A stretch of DNA of 64,000 nt from Clostridia bacterium. GTDB lineage: Bacteria; Bacillota; Clostridia; Lachnospirales; Lachnospiraceae. This document shows, one piece after another, positions 15,072-24,081 of the stretch. Positions within the stretch are counted from its first letter, which is position 1. Every line of letters starts with the position of its first letter. The stretch is taken from positions 1 to 64,000 of the forward strand of contig SAAB01000013.1 of the NCBI GenBank assembly GCA_009929615.1. The letters are read 5' to 3'. The notes under the pieces were generated by a model. The model was given only the letters and a program-made list of their open reading frames with translations. It ran no database searches and was not told the origin of the DNA. The translations under genes were made by a program, and so were the position numbers.

Positions 15072-17054
15072 ATGGAAAATTTCCTAATAATCGTTCCTGT
15101 CATCGCCCTTATCAGTTTGATTATGGCCGTTGTTACTTCTGTAGCTATCGGTAAAAAATCTCCTGGTAATGAAAAGATGCAGGAAATCGCAGGAGCCATT
15201 GCGGAAGGTGCAAGAGCTTTCCTTATGTCAGAGTACAAAGTGCTCCTGATTTTTGTCGCTGTAATGTTTGTTGTCATTGGTTTGGGTCTCCAGAGTTGGA
15301 TGACAGCCATCTGCTTCTTAGTCGGCAGTATTTTCTCAACACTTTCCGGTTACCTCGGAATGGGTGCTGCAACTAAAGCAAATAGTCGAACAACAAACGC
15401 AGCTATGACCTCCGGTATGAATTCCGCATTATCCGTTGCTTTCTCAGGCGGTAGTGTTATGGGTCTTGCCGTAGTTGGTCTCGGTCTTTTTGGCGTAAGT
15501 ATTATTTATGTCATTACCGGAAATGTTGAAATCCTTTTTGGTTTCAGCTTAGGTGCTTCATCTATCGCTCTGTTTGCCCGTGTTGGTGGTGGTATTTATA
15601 CCAAAGCTGCTGACGTTGGTGCTGACCTTGTTGGTAAAGTTGAAGCCGGTATCCCAGAAGATGACCCTCGTAACCCTGCCGTTATTGCTGATAACGTTGG
15701 TGATAACGTTGGTGACGTTGCTGGTATGGGTGCTGACCTTTTCGAGTCCTATGTTGGTTCTATTATCTCAGCATTGACTCTTGGTCTTACTTACTATCAG
15801 ACATCTGGTGTTCTTTTCCCATTGTTCCTGGCTGCTGCCGGTATCATTGCCGCTATCATCGGTATCTTCATCGTCAAAGCAGGAAACAATTCAGACCCTC
15901 ATAAAGCTCTGAAACGCGGTGAATACGTTGCGACGGCTCTCGTTATTGTTGTAGCTGTTCTCTTAAGTAACTACCTTTTCGGAAGCTTTAATGCATCTTT
16001 TGCAGTTATTGCAGGTCTGCTTGTAGGTACATTAATCGGTGCTGTTACAGAAGTTTATACTTCCGACGCTTACGGTTCTGTTAAGAAGATTGCACAGCAG
16101 TCTGAAACAGGTGCTGCTACTACTATTATCAGCGGTCTTGCTGTTGGTATGGTATCTACAGTTGTACCTATCTTATTGATTTGTGTTGGTATCTTCATTT
16201 CCTTCGAACTCGTTGGTCTCTACGGTATCGCACTTGCTGCTGTAGGTATGCTTTCAACAACCGGTATCACTGTTGCTGTTGATGCATATGGCCCAATCGC
16301 TGATAATGCCGGTGGTATTGCAGAGATGGCTGGTTTAGACGAATCCGTTCGTGATATCACAGATAAACTTGACTCTGTTGGTAACACAACAGCTGCTATC
16401 GGTAAAGGTTTTGCTATCGGTTCCGCTGCTTTAACAGCTTTGGCTCTCTTCGTTTCTTATGCAGAAGCAGTTAAGCTGACAAGCATTGATGTTCTTAATG
16501 CTCGTGTTGTTATCGGTGTATTTATCGGTGGTATGCTTACTTTCCTCTTCTCAGCTCTGACTATGGAATCCGTTTCCAAAGCAGCTTATAAGATGATTGA
16601 AGAAGTACGTCGTCAGTTCCGTGAAATGCCTGGTATCTTAAAAGGTACAGACAAACCGGATTATACAACTTGTGTTGCTATTTCCACTTCTGCAGCATTA
16701 AAAGAAATGTATGTTCCGGGTATCATGGCTGTTGGTGTTCCGATTGTCATTGGCGTTCTCCTCGGACCAGAAGCCCTCGGCGGTCTTCTTGTTGGTTCTC
16801 TTGTTACCGGTGTTCTTATGGCCATTTTCATGTCCAATGCCGGTGGTGCATGGGATAATGCTAAGAAGTATATCGAAGGCGGCGCTCATGGCGGTAAAGG
16901 CAGTGAAGCTCATAAAGCTGCTGTTGTCGGCGATACAGTTGGTGATCCATTCAAAGATACTTCAGGTCCATCTATTAACATCCTGATTAAATTGATGACT
17001 ATTGTATCTCTTGTATTCGCACCACTCTTCCTCTCTATTGGAGGATTACTGTAA
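15072..17054 (+). CDS. hppA: Membrane-bound ion-pumping pyrophosphatase, K+-dependent type
   Basis: 660 residues with about 16 membrane segments, the typical size. It couples hydrolysis of pyrophosphate to export of Na+ or H+. The active-site signature [20 protein letters not shown] and the paired [20 protein letters not shown] are intact, as is [14 protein letters not shown] near the C-terminus. In [16 protein letters not shown] the position occupied by Lys in K+-independent enzymes is Ala, so this belongs to the K+-dependent group, which includes Na+ pumps. RBS AAGGGGGAC precedes ATG. Codons are strongly biased towards GTT/GCT/GGT, suggesting high expression. Confidence 0.97.
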   Translation: MENFLIIVPVIALISLIMAVVTSVAIGKKSPGNEKMQEIAGAIAEGARAFLMSEYKVLLIFVAVMFVVIGLGLQSWMTAICFLVGSIFSTLSGYLGMGAATKANSRTTNAAMTSGMNSALSVAFSGGSVMGLAVVGLGLFGVSIIYVITGNVEILFGFSLGASSIALFARVGGGIYTKAADVGADLVGKVEAGIPEDDPRNPAVIADNVGDNVGDVAGMGADLFESYVGSIISALTLGLTYYQTSGVLFPLFLAAAGIIAAIIGIFIVKAGNNSDPHKALKRGEYVATALVIVVAVLLSNYLFGSFNASFAVIAGLLVGTLIGAVTEVYTSDAYGSVKKIAQQSETGAATTIISGLAVGMVSTVVPILLICVGIFISFELVGLYGIALAAVGMLSTTGITVAVDAYGPIADNAGGIAEMAGLDESVRDITDKLDSVGNTTAAIGKGFAIGSAALTALALFVSYAEAVKLTSIDVLNARVVIGVFIGGMLTFLFSALTMESVSKAAYKMIEEVRRQFREMPGILKGTDKPDYTTCVAISTSAALKEMYVPGIMAVGVPIVIGVLLGPEALGGLLVGSLVTGVLMAIFMSNAGGAWDNAKKYIEGGAHGGKGSEAHKAAVVGDTVGDPFKDTSGPSINILIKLMTIVSLVFAPLFLSIGGLL

Positions 17055-17069
17055 GATCCATTCAAAACA

Positions 17070-17108
17070 AAAAGGGAAGTCTTCAATACGAAGATTTCCC
17101 TTTTTTTA
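17070..17108 (+). terminator. Terminator after hppA
   Basis: AAAAAGGGAAGTCTTC and GAAGATTTCCCTTTTTTT pair around AATAC with one internal mismatch, ending in a T run. It also lies at the end of the convergent 77-residue gene and could serve both strands. Confidence 0.85.
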
Positions 17109-17118
17109 TTTCTATAAA

Positions 17119-17352
17119 TCATTCCCATTCTTCAACCGTCCACTCCTGTCTTTGCTTCAGTTCCTTACGCACCATATCCAGCTGATGAATTTCCCTTTTC
17201 AGAAGATACCGCCCCCAAGGGCCTTTTGGGGTTTCCCGAAACTGTAACATCGTCTTCCTAAGCAGTAAATCTGCCGCTAATTCTTCTTTCGTTGCTAATG
17301 CCAGCGATTCTTCATCCCATTTGCGTGGCTTAGTCAGCGTCTTTTTATACAT
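17119..17352 (-). CDS. Small protein of unknown function (77 aa)
   Basis: Not recognised. 77 residues, very rich in Lys, Arg, Glu and Leu, predicted to be mostly helical, with no membrane segment or cysteine. The middle has PKGPWGRYLLKREIHQ and the end is WTVEEWE. It looks real: the ATG at 17352 has AGGGGG five bases before it, and a TATAAT box lies at 17393-17398 on the minus strand. It stands alone between two convergent or divergent neighbours. The charged helical character is compatible with a nucleic-acid or protein-binding adaptor, but that is a guess. Confidence 0.65.
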   Translation of the reverse strand: MYKKTLTKPRKWDEESLALATKEELAADLLLRKTMLQFRETPKGPWGRYLLKREIHQLDMVRKELKQRQEWTVEEWE

Positions 17353-17508
17353 AAAGTCCCCCTGATTTCAATTCTATGACTCTCCTTCTTCAATTATACC
17401 CTTTTACAAAATGTATAAATTTGTTCATTTTCCCTTTTAATTCTTGCCTTTTTAGTATATCATAGAACTAATGAAGATTGAACGAATAATGATAAAGGAG
17501 CGTATTTT

Positions 17509-18180
17509 ATGAATGACATCAGCATGTTCGACATTATCGGCCCTAATATGATTGGTCCCTCCAGTTCCCATACTGCCGGTGCCTTAAGAATTGCCCATCT
17601 GGCTGGGAAATTAGCCCATGGCAAAATTATTTCTGTAACTTTTGTTCTCTATGGTTCTTTTGCATGGACCTATCATGGCCATGGTACTGACAGGGCTCTT
17701 GTCGGTGGAATTCTTGGATTTCTTCCTGATGATGAACGTATTCGTGATTCCTTTAGTTTAGCCGAACAAGCTGGTATAAACTATGAATTTATTGAAAATA
17801 AAACAGAAAAGGATGTTCATCCAAACACTGTAGATATTATCCTCACCTGCGAGAATAATCGAATTATTGAACTCCGTGGTGAATCCATCGGCGGGGGCAA
17901 TGCCGTTATTCGACGCCTTAACGGTGTAGAAATTGCTTTAACAGGTGCTTATCCTACTCTGATTGTTCATCACAACGACAGAAAAGGTGTTCTTGCCTAT
18001 ATTACAACCGTCTGCAGTGGTATTGATTTAAATATTGCCTATATGAAGGTTTATCGAAAAGCAAAGGGAGACTCAGCTTATGCTATCATTGAAGTGGATT
18101 CCCCAATTAATCCATCAATTATTGATGTTCTCATCTGCCACGATGCCATCATTGATGCAACTATTGTGCCAGCGATTTAG
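17509..18180 (+). CDS. sdaAB: L-serine dehydratase, iron-sulfur type, beta subunit
   Basis: 223 residues. With the alpha subunit it deaminates L-serine to pyruvate and ammonia, using an oxygen-sensitive [4Fe-4S] cluster. The N-terminal domain has the conserved MIGPSSSHTAGALRIAHLAG (residues 12-31) and ESIGGGNAVI near 128; the last 75 residues (TLIVHHNDRKGVLAYITTV) form an ACT domain. ATG at 17509 follows AAAGGAGCG. sdaAA starts 18 bases downstream. Split alpha and beta genes are typical of Clostridia. Confidence 0.95.
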   Translation: MNDISMFDIIGPNMIGPSSSHTAGALRIAHLAGKLAHGKIISVTFVLYGSFAWTYHGHGTDRALVGGILGFLPDDERIRDSFSLAEQAGINYEFIENKTEKDVHPNTVDIILTCENNRIIELRGESIGGGNAVIRRLNGVEIALTGAYPTLIVHHNDRKGVLAYITTVCSGIDLNIAYMKVYRKAKGDSAYAIIEVDSPINPSIIDVLICHDAIIDATIVPAI

Positions 18181-18198
18181 TCAAAGGGGGAAAAACAA

Positions 18199-19080
18199 AT
18201 GAATTTTACGACTGGAAAACAATTACTGGATTTGTGTACTGAAAAAAATATGACTATTTCCCAGGCGATGTTCCTCCGTGAAACTGAATATCTGGAACAG
18301 GATTCTGTTGAAATCACACAGAAGATGGAACATGCCTATAACATTATGAAACAGTCCATCCAACGCTCATTAAATGAGGATTTAATCGGTATGGGCGGTA
18401 TGATTGGCGGCGAAAGCAAAAAGCTCAACGCCTTAAGAAAAAGTAATAAAAATATCTGTGGTCCTCTGGTTTCCAAAGCAATCACTTATGCTGTCGGTGT
18501 ATTAGAAGTCAACGCCTCCATGGGATTAATTGTCGCCGCACCTACTGCCGGCTCGTCCGGTGTCATTCCTGGAGTACTCTGTGCTGCCCAGGAAGAATAT
18601 AACTTTGAAGATGCTTTAATTATCCAGGCACTTTTTACCGCTTCAGCCATTGGCTATCTGATTACACGCAATGCTACAACCGCCGGTGCTGAAGGCGGCT
18701 GTCAGGCCGAAGTTGGCTCTGCCAGTGCTATGGCTGCTGCTGCCATGACCCAGCTCATGGGTGGCACACCTGCCCAATGTCTGGATGCCGCGTCCTTTGC
18801 CCTGATTAATATTCTCGGCTTAGTCTGTGACCCGGTTGGCGGTCTCGTTGAAGTCCCATGCCAGAATCGAAATGCCATGGGTGCTTCAAATGCTCTTATT
18901 AGTGCCGAACTTGCTCTCAGTGGTATTCCAAGCGTTGTTCCGATTGACGAAGCAGTCGAAGTCATGTACCGTGTTGGCCGTTCTCTTCCGGTTTCATTAC
19001 GTGAAACTGCCCAGGGTGGAACCGCCATTGCACCGAGTGCCTGCCATGCATGCAAAACCAAATGGAAACTTCATTCGTAA
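18199..19080 (+). CDS. sdaAA: L-serine dehydratase, iron-sulfur type, alpha subunit
   Basis: 293 residues, the catalytic subunit partner of sdaAB. Cysteines for the [4Fe-4S] cluster are visible in GGCQAEVGSASAM (about 174), CDPVGGLVEVPCQNRN (about 213 and 224) and the C-terminal SACHACKTKWK (about 285). The glycine-rich segment GMGGMIGGESKKLN near residue 65 and PTAGSSGVIPGVL near 115 are typical substrate-site elements. RBS AAAGGGGG precedes ATG at 18199. A terminator follows at once. Confidence 0.95.
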   Translation: MNFTTGKQLLDLCTEKNMTISQAMFLRETEYLEQDSVEITQKMEHAYNIMKQSIQRSLNEDLIGMGGMIGGESKKLNALRKSNKNICGPLVSKAITYAVGVLEVNASMGLIVAAPTAGSSGVIPGVLCAAQEEYNFEDALIIQALFTASAIGYLITRNATTAGAEGGCQAEVGSASAMAAAAMTQLMGGTPAQCLDAASFALINILGLVCDPVGGLVEVPCQNRNAMGASNALISAELALSGIPSVVPIDEAVEVMYRVGRSLPVSLRETAQGGTAIAPSACHACKTKWKLHS

Positions 19081-19084
19081 TCAT

Positions 19085-19119
19085 AAAAAACCAGTTCTTT
19101 TTCAAAAGAACTGGTTTTC
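19085..19119 (+). terminator. Bidirectional terminator after sdaAA
   Basis: AAAACCAGTTCTTTT at 19087-19101 and its exact complement at 19104-19118 form a long stem with A- and T-rich flanks on both sides. It serves sdaAA on the plus strand and probably trxB on the minus strand. Confidence 0.85.
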
Positions 19120-19128
19120 GTTTACCTT

Positions 19129-20040
19129 CTATTCATTTCGATTAATATATTCACAAGCTGCCAGCCCCGCAACAGCACCATCCGAAGCCGCCGTTGTCAA
19201 CTGACGCACCGTCTTGGTCCGGCAGTCGCCTGCTGCAAAAATCCCCGCTTCTGAAGTTTTGCAATCTTCAAGTGCCTTAATATACCCCCCTGCATCCAAA
19301 TCAACCAATGGTGCAAAAGAACTGTTATCCGGCATCTGACCAATAGCCACAAATAATCCGCTAATCTTCAATTCTCTGATATCTCCGGTCTTTACATTCT
19401 CCACAAGAATGCCTTCAACACCCTGCTCTCCTAAAATCTCTGTCACCCTGGAGTCCAGAACAAACTCAACGTTCTCTTTCTTACGCAGATTTTCTACCAG
19501 CCACTGCTCGCCACGGAATTCATCACGTCGATGAATTAGATATACTTTGGAGCAATAACTGCTTAAGAATTCTGCATCTTCTAAGGCTGTGCTTCCACCG
19601 CCAACAACAGCTGTTTCCTGACCCCTGAAAAAGGCCCCGTCACAGGTTGCACAGTAAGAAACCCCTGCACCTACAAGTTCTACCTCCCGTTCCACTCCCA
19701 GTGGACGGTTCTTGGCTCCTGTTGCCAGAATCACAGAATGACACGGAATCTCCCGTTCCTCTGTATATACAATAAAATCTTTTCCTGTTTTCTCCACGCG
19801 GGAAACTGCTTCAAATTCTATGGATGCCCCAAGGTTTTTTGCCTGTTCATAAAGACCTGTTGCAAATTCAAAACCGGAAATCTTTGCAATTCCCGGGTAG
19901 TTTTCAACTTCTGGAGAATTAATAATCTGGCCGCCATAACTCTCGCCTTCAAGAACCAGAACCGACTTACCCGCACGCACACCATAAATGGCTGCTGAAA
20001 GTCCTGCTGTTCCGGCACCGATAATTACCATATCGTACAT
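19129..20040 (-). CDS. trxB: Thioredoxin reductase family FAD protein
   Basis: 303 residues, the size of low-molecular-weight thioredoxin reductases. FAD fold at the N-terminus (MVIIGAGTAGLSAAIYG), redox-active CATC near residue 130 inside SYCATCDGAFFRG, NAD(P)-binding GGGSTALEDAEF and the FAD-closing AAGDCRTKTVRQLTTAASDG. It passes electrons from NAD(P)H to thioredoxin or a similar protein. No thioredoxin gene is adjacent. The gene is single, with ATG at 20040 after GGAGGTGTTTT and a TATACT box at 20069-20074 on the minus strand. The specific redox partner is not evident. Confidence 0.92.
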   Translation of the reverse strand: MYDMVIIGAGTAGLSAAIYGVRAGKSVLVLEGESYGGQIINSPEVENYPGIAKISGFEFATGLYEQAKNLGASIEFEAVSRVEKTGKDFIVYTEEREIPCHSVILATGAKNRPLGVEREVELVGAGVSYCATCDGAFFRGQETAVVGGGSTALEDAEFLSSYCSKVYLIHRRDEFRGEQWLVENLRKKENVEFVLDSRVTEILGEQGVEGILVENVKTGDIRELKISGLFVAIGQMPDNSSFAPLVDLDAGGYIKALEDCKTSEAGIFAAGDCRTKTVRQLTTAASDGAVAGLAACEYINRNE

Positions 20041-20114
20041 AAAACACCTCCACTAATAGCTTTTTCTTAGTATATCACATTTTTGTTTTAAAAAACATAC
20101 CCCGCCGGAAACCA

Positions 20115-20143
20115 TTGACTTTTAAGGCAATCGGTCATACACT
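20115..20143 (+). promoter_or_regulatory. Predicted sigma-A promoter of the desulfhydrase-like gene
   Basis: TTGACT, a 17-base spacer and TACACT lie 35 bases before the ATG at 20178. Both boxes are good matches with ideal spacing. Confidence 0.55.
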
Positions 20144-20177
20144 AAAATTATGATATTAGAAAAGGGAGGTTCCACTT

Positions 20178-21167
20178 ATGTTCGGTTACCCAAAACAAGC
20201 TTGTCTTCACCTGCCAACTCCAGTAAACTATCTTTCCAATCTTTCTGAAAGACTGGGCATTGAACTTTATATAAAACGCGATGATTTAACAGAATTTGGA
20301 TTGGGCGGAAATAAACTCAGAAAACTTGAATATCATATCTATGATGCTAAAGAAAAAGGGGCAACAATGTTAATTACCGTTGGAGGTGCCCAGACAAATC
20401 ATGGACGTCTTACAGCCGCCATTGCCGCCAAGAATCGAATGAAGTGTGCTGTCATATCCATGGATGATTATCCCGGAGAATTATCCTCTAATATGCTTCT
20501 GGAACGCATCTTTGGTGCTCATGTGGTGCTGCATAAAGCCGATGGAACACCTATAATGGATGTCGTTGAACGTGTCGCTGAGAAATACGAAAGTCAGGGC
20601 GAACGCTGCTATTTTATTCCTATGGGCGGTTCCAATGAAATCGGCGCTTTGGGATATTATGAATGTGCCCAGGAACTCAAACACGAATTCAAATCCGGAC
20701 ACGTTATCACTGCTCTTGGAAGCATGGGCACCTATATGGGACTTTTTTGTGGTCTCCATGATTCTTCCCTTCATCTAACAGGCATTCAGATTATGCCCTA
20801 CGAAGAGGATATTTTAAAATATGCATCTAATTATTTCAACACTGTAAAGAGTGCCTGGAAACTCGATTTTAATGTAACGGCTGATGACTTTGATATTAAC
20901 GAAGACTACCTCTATGGTGGATATAATGTGCCTTCCAAAGAAGTTCGAGATGCTATTTACGATATGGCCCGTTCTGAGGCTATTATTCTTGACCCCTGTT
21001 ATACCGGAAAAGCCTATGCTGCTCTTTTAGATATGATTGAACAGGGAAAGATCAAAAAGGGTGAGACGGTTATCTTCCTTCACACCGGTGGTTTCCCTGG
21101 TCTGTATACACCGAACCACAGAAAAGCTTTTGAAGAAGAATTAATTGATGGTGTAACCATTCTTTAA
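20178..21167 (+). CDS. PLP-dependent D-cysteine desulfhydrase / ACC deaminase family protein
   Basis: 329 residues. The family cleaves D-cysteine to pyruvate, sulfide and ammonia, or opens 1-aminocyclopropane-1-carboxylate. The PLP lysine lies in FGLGGNKLRKLEYHIYDA (about residue 53), followed by TVGGAQTNHGRLTAAIAA (phosphate and substrate binding, about 75) and FLHTGGFPGLY near the C-terminus. It is monocistronic, with RBS AAAGGGAGG and its own promoter and terminator. D-cysteine desulfhydrase (dcyD-like) is the more likely activity in a gut-type anaerobe, but the sequence does not prove the substrate. Confidence 0.88.
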   Translation: MFGYPKQACLHLPTPVNYLSNLSERLGIELYIKRDDLTEFGLGGNKLRKLEYHIYDAKEKGATMLITVGGAQTNHGRLTAAIAAKNRMKCAVISMDDYPGELSSNMLLERIFGAHVVLHKADGTPIMDVVERVAEKYESQGERCYFIPMGGSNEIGALGYYECAQELKHEFKSGHVITALGSMGTYMGLFCGLHDSSLHLTGIQIMPYEEDILKYASNYFNTVKSAWKLDFNVTADDFDINEDYLYGGYNVPSKEVRDAIYDMARSEAIILDPCYTGKAYAALLDMIEQGKIKKGETVIFLHTGGFPGLYTPNHRKAFEEELIDGVTIL

Positions 21168-21184
21168 ATCTTTTATAACATAAT

Positions 21185-21230
21185 AAAAAGGAAGTATTTT
21201 CTCCCCCCTATCGAAAATACTTCCTTTTTT
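21185..21230 (+). terminator. Bidirectional terminator after the desulfhydrase-like gene
   Basis: Perfect 17-base arms AAAAAGGAAGTATTTTC (21185-21201) and GAAAATACTTCCTTTTT (21213-21229), T-rich on the plus strand and A-rich at the start, so usable from both sides. It abuts the stop codon of the Spo0A-like gene. Confidence 0.9.
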
Positions 21231-21560
21231 TCACGCTCTTTTCACCAACAAATAACTGGATAGAATATCTATAAATTCTCCCGATGTTGGTTTTCTATAT
21301 AGAGGTATACCCGCCATTAATTCGAGATTTTTCACATATTCGCTCTGCCAGCAGGATGATACAATTGTACGTATATTCCGCTCTACGCAATTAATCGATG
21401 TATCATGCATCCGTGCCACCTTCGGATATAAATCTTTTGAAATATAAAGCAGCATAGAAGCATCTGACATGACGAGATAAACTGCATCTGCTACATAGTA
21501 ATAGCCTTTATATGTCCGACGTATTCCCAAGGTTTTTAATGCATCGTAAATACGATCCAC
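21231..21560 (-). CDS. Free-standing Spo0A C-terminal-type DNA-binding domain protein
   Basis: 109 residues that align over their whole length with the effector domain of Spo0A: an opening alpha-helical bundle (IYDALKTLGIRRTYKGYYYV), the ISKDLYPKVARMHDTSINCVE region that corresponds to the recognition-helix block ITKELYPxIAxKxxTTxxxVERxIR, and PTSGEFIDILSSYL at the end. There is no receiver domain and no aspartate to phosphorylate. GTG at 21560 is chosen because GGGAGG lies eight bases upstream; the GTG at 21569 overlaps that site. It is an orphan gene flanked by a terminator. It probably binds Spo0A-type sites or competes with Spo0A, which is inference. Confidence 0.8.
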   Translation of the reverse strand: MDRIYDALKTLGIRRTYKGYYYVADAVYLVMSDASMLLYISKDLYPKVARMHDTSINCVERNIRTIVSSCWQSEYVKNLELMAGIPLYRKPTSGEFIDILSSYLLVKRA

Positions 21561-21650
21561 AATATTCACCTCCCTCTGCCAACTTTTCTAATATAGCACA
21601 GAGGTATTTTTTTGTCATGTATGAACCAAAAAATATACAAAAGACATCCT

Positions 21651-23021
21651 TTACAGCCGTTTTACGGCATCCATAGCCAGCTCAGACCGCTCACATTCGT
21701 CTGCAGTTAAAGTAATCTGGCAGCACAATGAACTTCCCCGCATGTGTTCCGATGCATAACTCAGACCATTTGTACGTTCATCCAGAAACGGACAGTCAAT
21801 CTGATTTGGGTCTCCCAATAAAATAATTTTAGTTCCTTTTCCGGCCCGTGTAATAATTCCTTTAATCTGATTCGGTGTCATATTCTGAGCCTCATCAATA
21901 ATCAGATAGGTATTAATAAAAGAACGCCCACGTATAAAATTCATGGCTTCTGCCTGTATAATTCCTCTATCGAAAATTTCTTCAATTTTTCCACGGAGTT
22001 CTTTTTCATTCTTATATCGTTCTTCTTCATTAGAATCTATTAACTGTTCCAGATTATCAATAATTGGCCGCATTAAAGGTGATATTTTTTCCTGTTCATC
22101 TCCCGGCAAAAAACCAATATCCGAATCAAACTGAGCATTTGGCCGGCTTATTACAATCCGCCGATATTCACCGGTAAACTGATTAACAATTTTCTCAAGT
22201 CCTACAGCCAGTGAATAAAAAGTCTTTGCCGTCCCTGCCATTCCTTTTACAATGACCAGCGGTGTCTGTGCAGCATCCATCATCAATGCCTCCTGAAGAA
22301 AATACTGCCCTACATTCCTTGGCGATACACCATAAGGTTTTGTCTTTTGAAATTGAAGAGGTATCAATTTTCCTTTCTCTACCCGACCAAGGTGGGTCTT
22401 TTTTATGGATTGATCATCTCTGAGAATAACAAATTCATTTTCTGTCAAAGAAGGAACTGAAGAAATCCCCTGTCCGTCCACCTGATACAGACATTCCAAA
22501 GCTATACCTTTCTTCTTAAAATCCTTAAATTTTTCCGAAGATGTATAGCATTCTGTACGTCCCGAATACTGTGCCCCTTCTGAAGAAACCTGCTCTGTTG
22601 TAAAATCCTCAGATTCGAGGGATAATATCTGTGCTTTCATGCGAAGCACTATGTCCTTTGTAACTAAAATGACTTTATTCTCTTTTTCCTGAAGGCCTTT
22701 ACAAACTTTAAGAATGCGATTATCCACCCGGTTATCCGGCATATGTTCCGGAAGTTCTACATTGACACAATTCGGTTCAATGCGGATAACACCGCCATTT
22801 TGCATGGTCACTCCCTGAAGTAAATCTCCTGCCAGGCGAAACTTTTCAAGACGTCGTATAGCCTCTCTGGCATTGGCCTCCTTTTCTCCTTCCGCCTTTT
22901 TCAAACCATCCAGTTCTTCCAAAACAACTAAGGGCAATACCACTTGATTCTCTTGAAAACATTCGATTGCGTAAGGTGCCTGAATCAGTACATTTGTATC
23001 AATCACATAAGTCTTCGGCAT
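21651..23021 (-). CDS. PIN domain-PhoH family ATPase (YlaK-like)
   Basis: 456 residues with two domains. Residues 1-140 are a PIN nuclease fold starting YVIDTNVLIQAPYAIECF with the acidic residues expected for metal binding. From about 225 a PhoH-type P-loop ATPase has VKGMAGTAKTFYSLAVGLE (Walker A, near 256), TYLIIDEAQNMTPNQIKGI (Walker B, near 372) and LLGDPNQIDCPFLDERTNGL. Family members couple RNA unwinding to PIN ribonuclease activity in some bacteria. It is a single gene with its own upstream region. Which RNA it acts on is unknown. Confidence 0.9.
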   Translation of the reverse strand: MPKTYVIDTNVLIQAPYAIECFQENQVVLPLVVLEELDGLKKAEGEKEANAREAIRRLEKFRLAGDLLQGVTMQNGGVIRIEPNCVNVELPEHMPDNRVDNRILKVCKGLQEKENKVILVTKDIVLRMKAQILSLESEDFTTEQVSSEGAQYSGRTECYTSSEKFKDFKKKGIALECLYQVDGQGISSVPSLTENEFVILRDDQSIKKTHLGRVEKGKLIPLQFQKTKPYGVSPRNVGQYFLQEALMMDAAQTPLVIVKGMAGTAKTFYSLAVGLEKIVNQFTGEYRRIVISRPNAQFDSDIGFLPGDEQEKISPLMRPIIDNLEQLIDSNEEERYKNEKELRGKIEEIFDRGIIQAEAMNFIRGRSFINTYLIIDEAQNMTPNQIKGIITRAGKGTKIILLGDPNQIDCPFLDERTNGLSYASEHMRGSSLCCQITLTADECERSELAMDAVKRL

Positions 23022-23107
23022 AGGCTACTCTCCTTTGAGCACTTTTTGTTTTTAACTTACTACTTTTGTATGAACTCTTCATTGTTTTTATGTAAAATTT
23101 TATATAG

Positions 23108-23143
23108 ACAAAAAGACTGATACATCTCTGTACCAGTCTTCTT
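23108..23143 (-). terminator. Terminator after the TrkA-N pair
   Basis: On the minus strand AAGACTG pairs with CAGTCTT and an inner ACA with TGT, followed by TTTTTG. It ends just before the stop codon of the downstream TrkA-N gene. Confidence 0.75.
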
Positions 23144-23536
23144 TCATTCAATCATTTCACTTAGGGATATCATTGCCGATACCACCCAGTCCACGCCCAT
23201 CGCCTTAAAAAAATCAGCCTTTCTCGGATCATGCAGCAAAGCAGCTGTCTTTGCCACACCATAATTTTTCTTTGCCAGCTGACAAATGAGACAGTTATCT
23301 GCATCATTATGCATCAGCGCACATATTAAATCCGCACTCTCAATACCGGCTTCTTCTAAAACACTATTCTTAGCCGGATTTCCACAGCATATTTCCGCTT
23401 GTTGAAATTTTGCCATTTTCTCACATTCATCCCTGTTTGGATGAACAATCGTCACCTTATAACCTTTTTTATCAAAAATTTCTGCCAGATATCCCGCTTC
23501 ATTCATTGCCCCGGCTAAAATAACACTTTTTTTCAT
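23144..23536 (-). CDS. Single-domain TrkA-N (RCK-N) protein, degenerate glycine motif
   Basis: 130 residues forming a single Rossmann fold of the TrkA_N type that in potassium transporters binds NAD(H) or nucleotides. The nucleotide loop is VILAGAMNEAGYLAEIF, lacking the regular GxGxxG pattern, while ICALMHNDADNCLICQLAKK resembles the usual ADALVALTxxDExNxLxxxLA block. There is no TrkA_C domain and no membrane part. It overlaps the preceding TrkA-N gene by four bases (ATGA). The two probably form a heterodimer that regulates an ion channel encoded elsewhere. Confidence 0.75.
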   Translation of the reverse strand: MKKSVILAGAMNEAGYLAEIFDKKGYKVTIVHPNRDECEKMAKFQQAEICCGNPAKNSVLEEAGIESADLICALMHNDADNCLICQLAKKNYGVAKTAALLHDPRKADFFKAMGVDWVVSAMISLSEMIE

Positions 23537-23976
23537 GCCAATGCATTCCCTTCTTCGAGAATTTCATTCATTCTTAATGTCGTTTTCACAGATGGGTATA
23601 TGGTTCCAATACCCATTTCCCGATACACCACTGACCGTTCCCCATCATAGAGTCTGCAAAAAACTTTCTGTTTTCCATACATATTCCGTGCTATCTGTGC
23701 TGCCATAATATTTACACTGTCAGAACCTGTTACAACATATACCATAGATGCATCTTCAATACCGGCCTGAAACAAATCCTCAAGACATACAGCATCTCCT
23801 TCTATAAACCTTCCACAAAAACTTTCCGGGAGTCTGACAGCTGATTCCTTCGCTTTATCCATAATACAGACCTCTTTACCTTCATCGTCCATTGCACAGG
23901 CTAAAGCTCTTCCAAGACTTCCACAGCCGATAATAAGGATATACTCCTTCGACGGCCGAATTCTCTCACCAAACAT
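23533..23976 (-). CDS. Single-domain TrkA-N (RCK-N) protein
   Basis: 147 residues. The fold is a Rossmann domain with an intact nucleotide loop, ILIIGCGSLGRALACAMDDE (near residue 13), an acidic residue at the end of the second strand (CIMDKAKES) for ribose binding, and MVYVVTGSDSVNIMAAQIAR near residue 80, the conserved TrkA_N block. TrkA_C is missing, so it resembles half of a KtrA/TrkA subunit. No KtrB/TrkH/TrkG membrane partner is in the window. It is the first gene of a two-gene unit with ATG at 23976 after AAGGAGGATACACA. Confidence 0.8.
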   Translation of the reverse strand: MFGERIRPSKEYILIIGCGSLGRALACAMDDEGKEVCIMDKAKESAVRLPESFCGRFIEGDAVCLEDLFQAGIEDASMVYVVTGSDSVNIMAAQIARNMYGKQKVFCRLYDGERSVVYREMGIGTIYPSVKTTLRMNEILEEGNALA

Positions 23977-24081
23977 TGTGTATCCTCCTTATCTTCAGAT
24001 TTTTCTTATTTTAAGTATATCATTTACAATATTAGGAAAGTATAAAGATTTCCCCCCTCATATAAAAAGAGACTTTATTTT

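Noticed and set aside
19180-19200. Core-like CCGAAGCCG in trxB as an extra repeat copy
   Set aside because: Only nine bases match, there are no flanking complementary arms, and it lies in conserved coding sequence.
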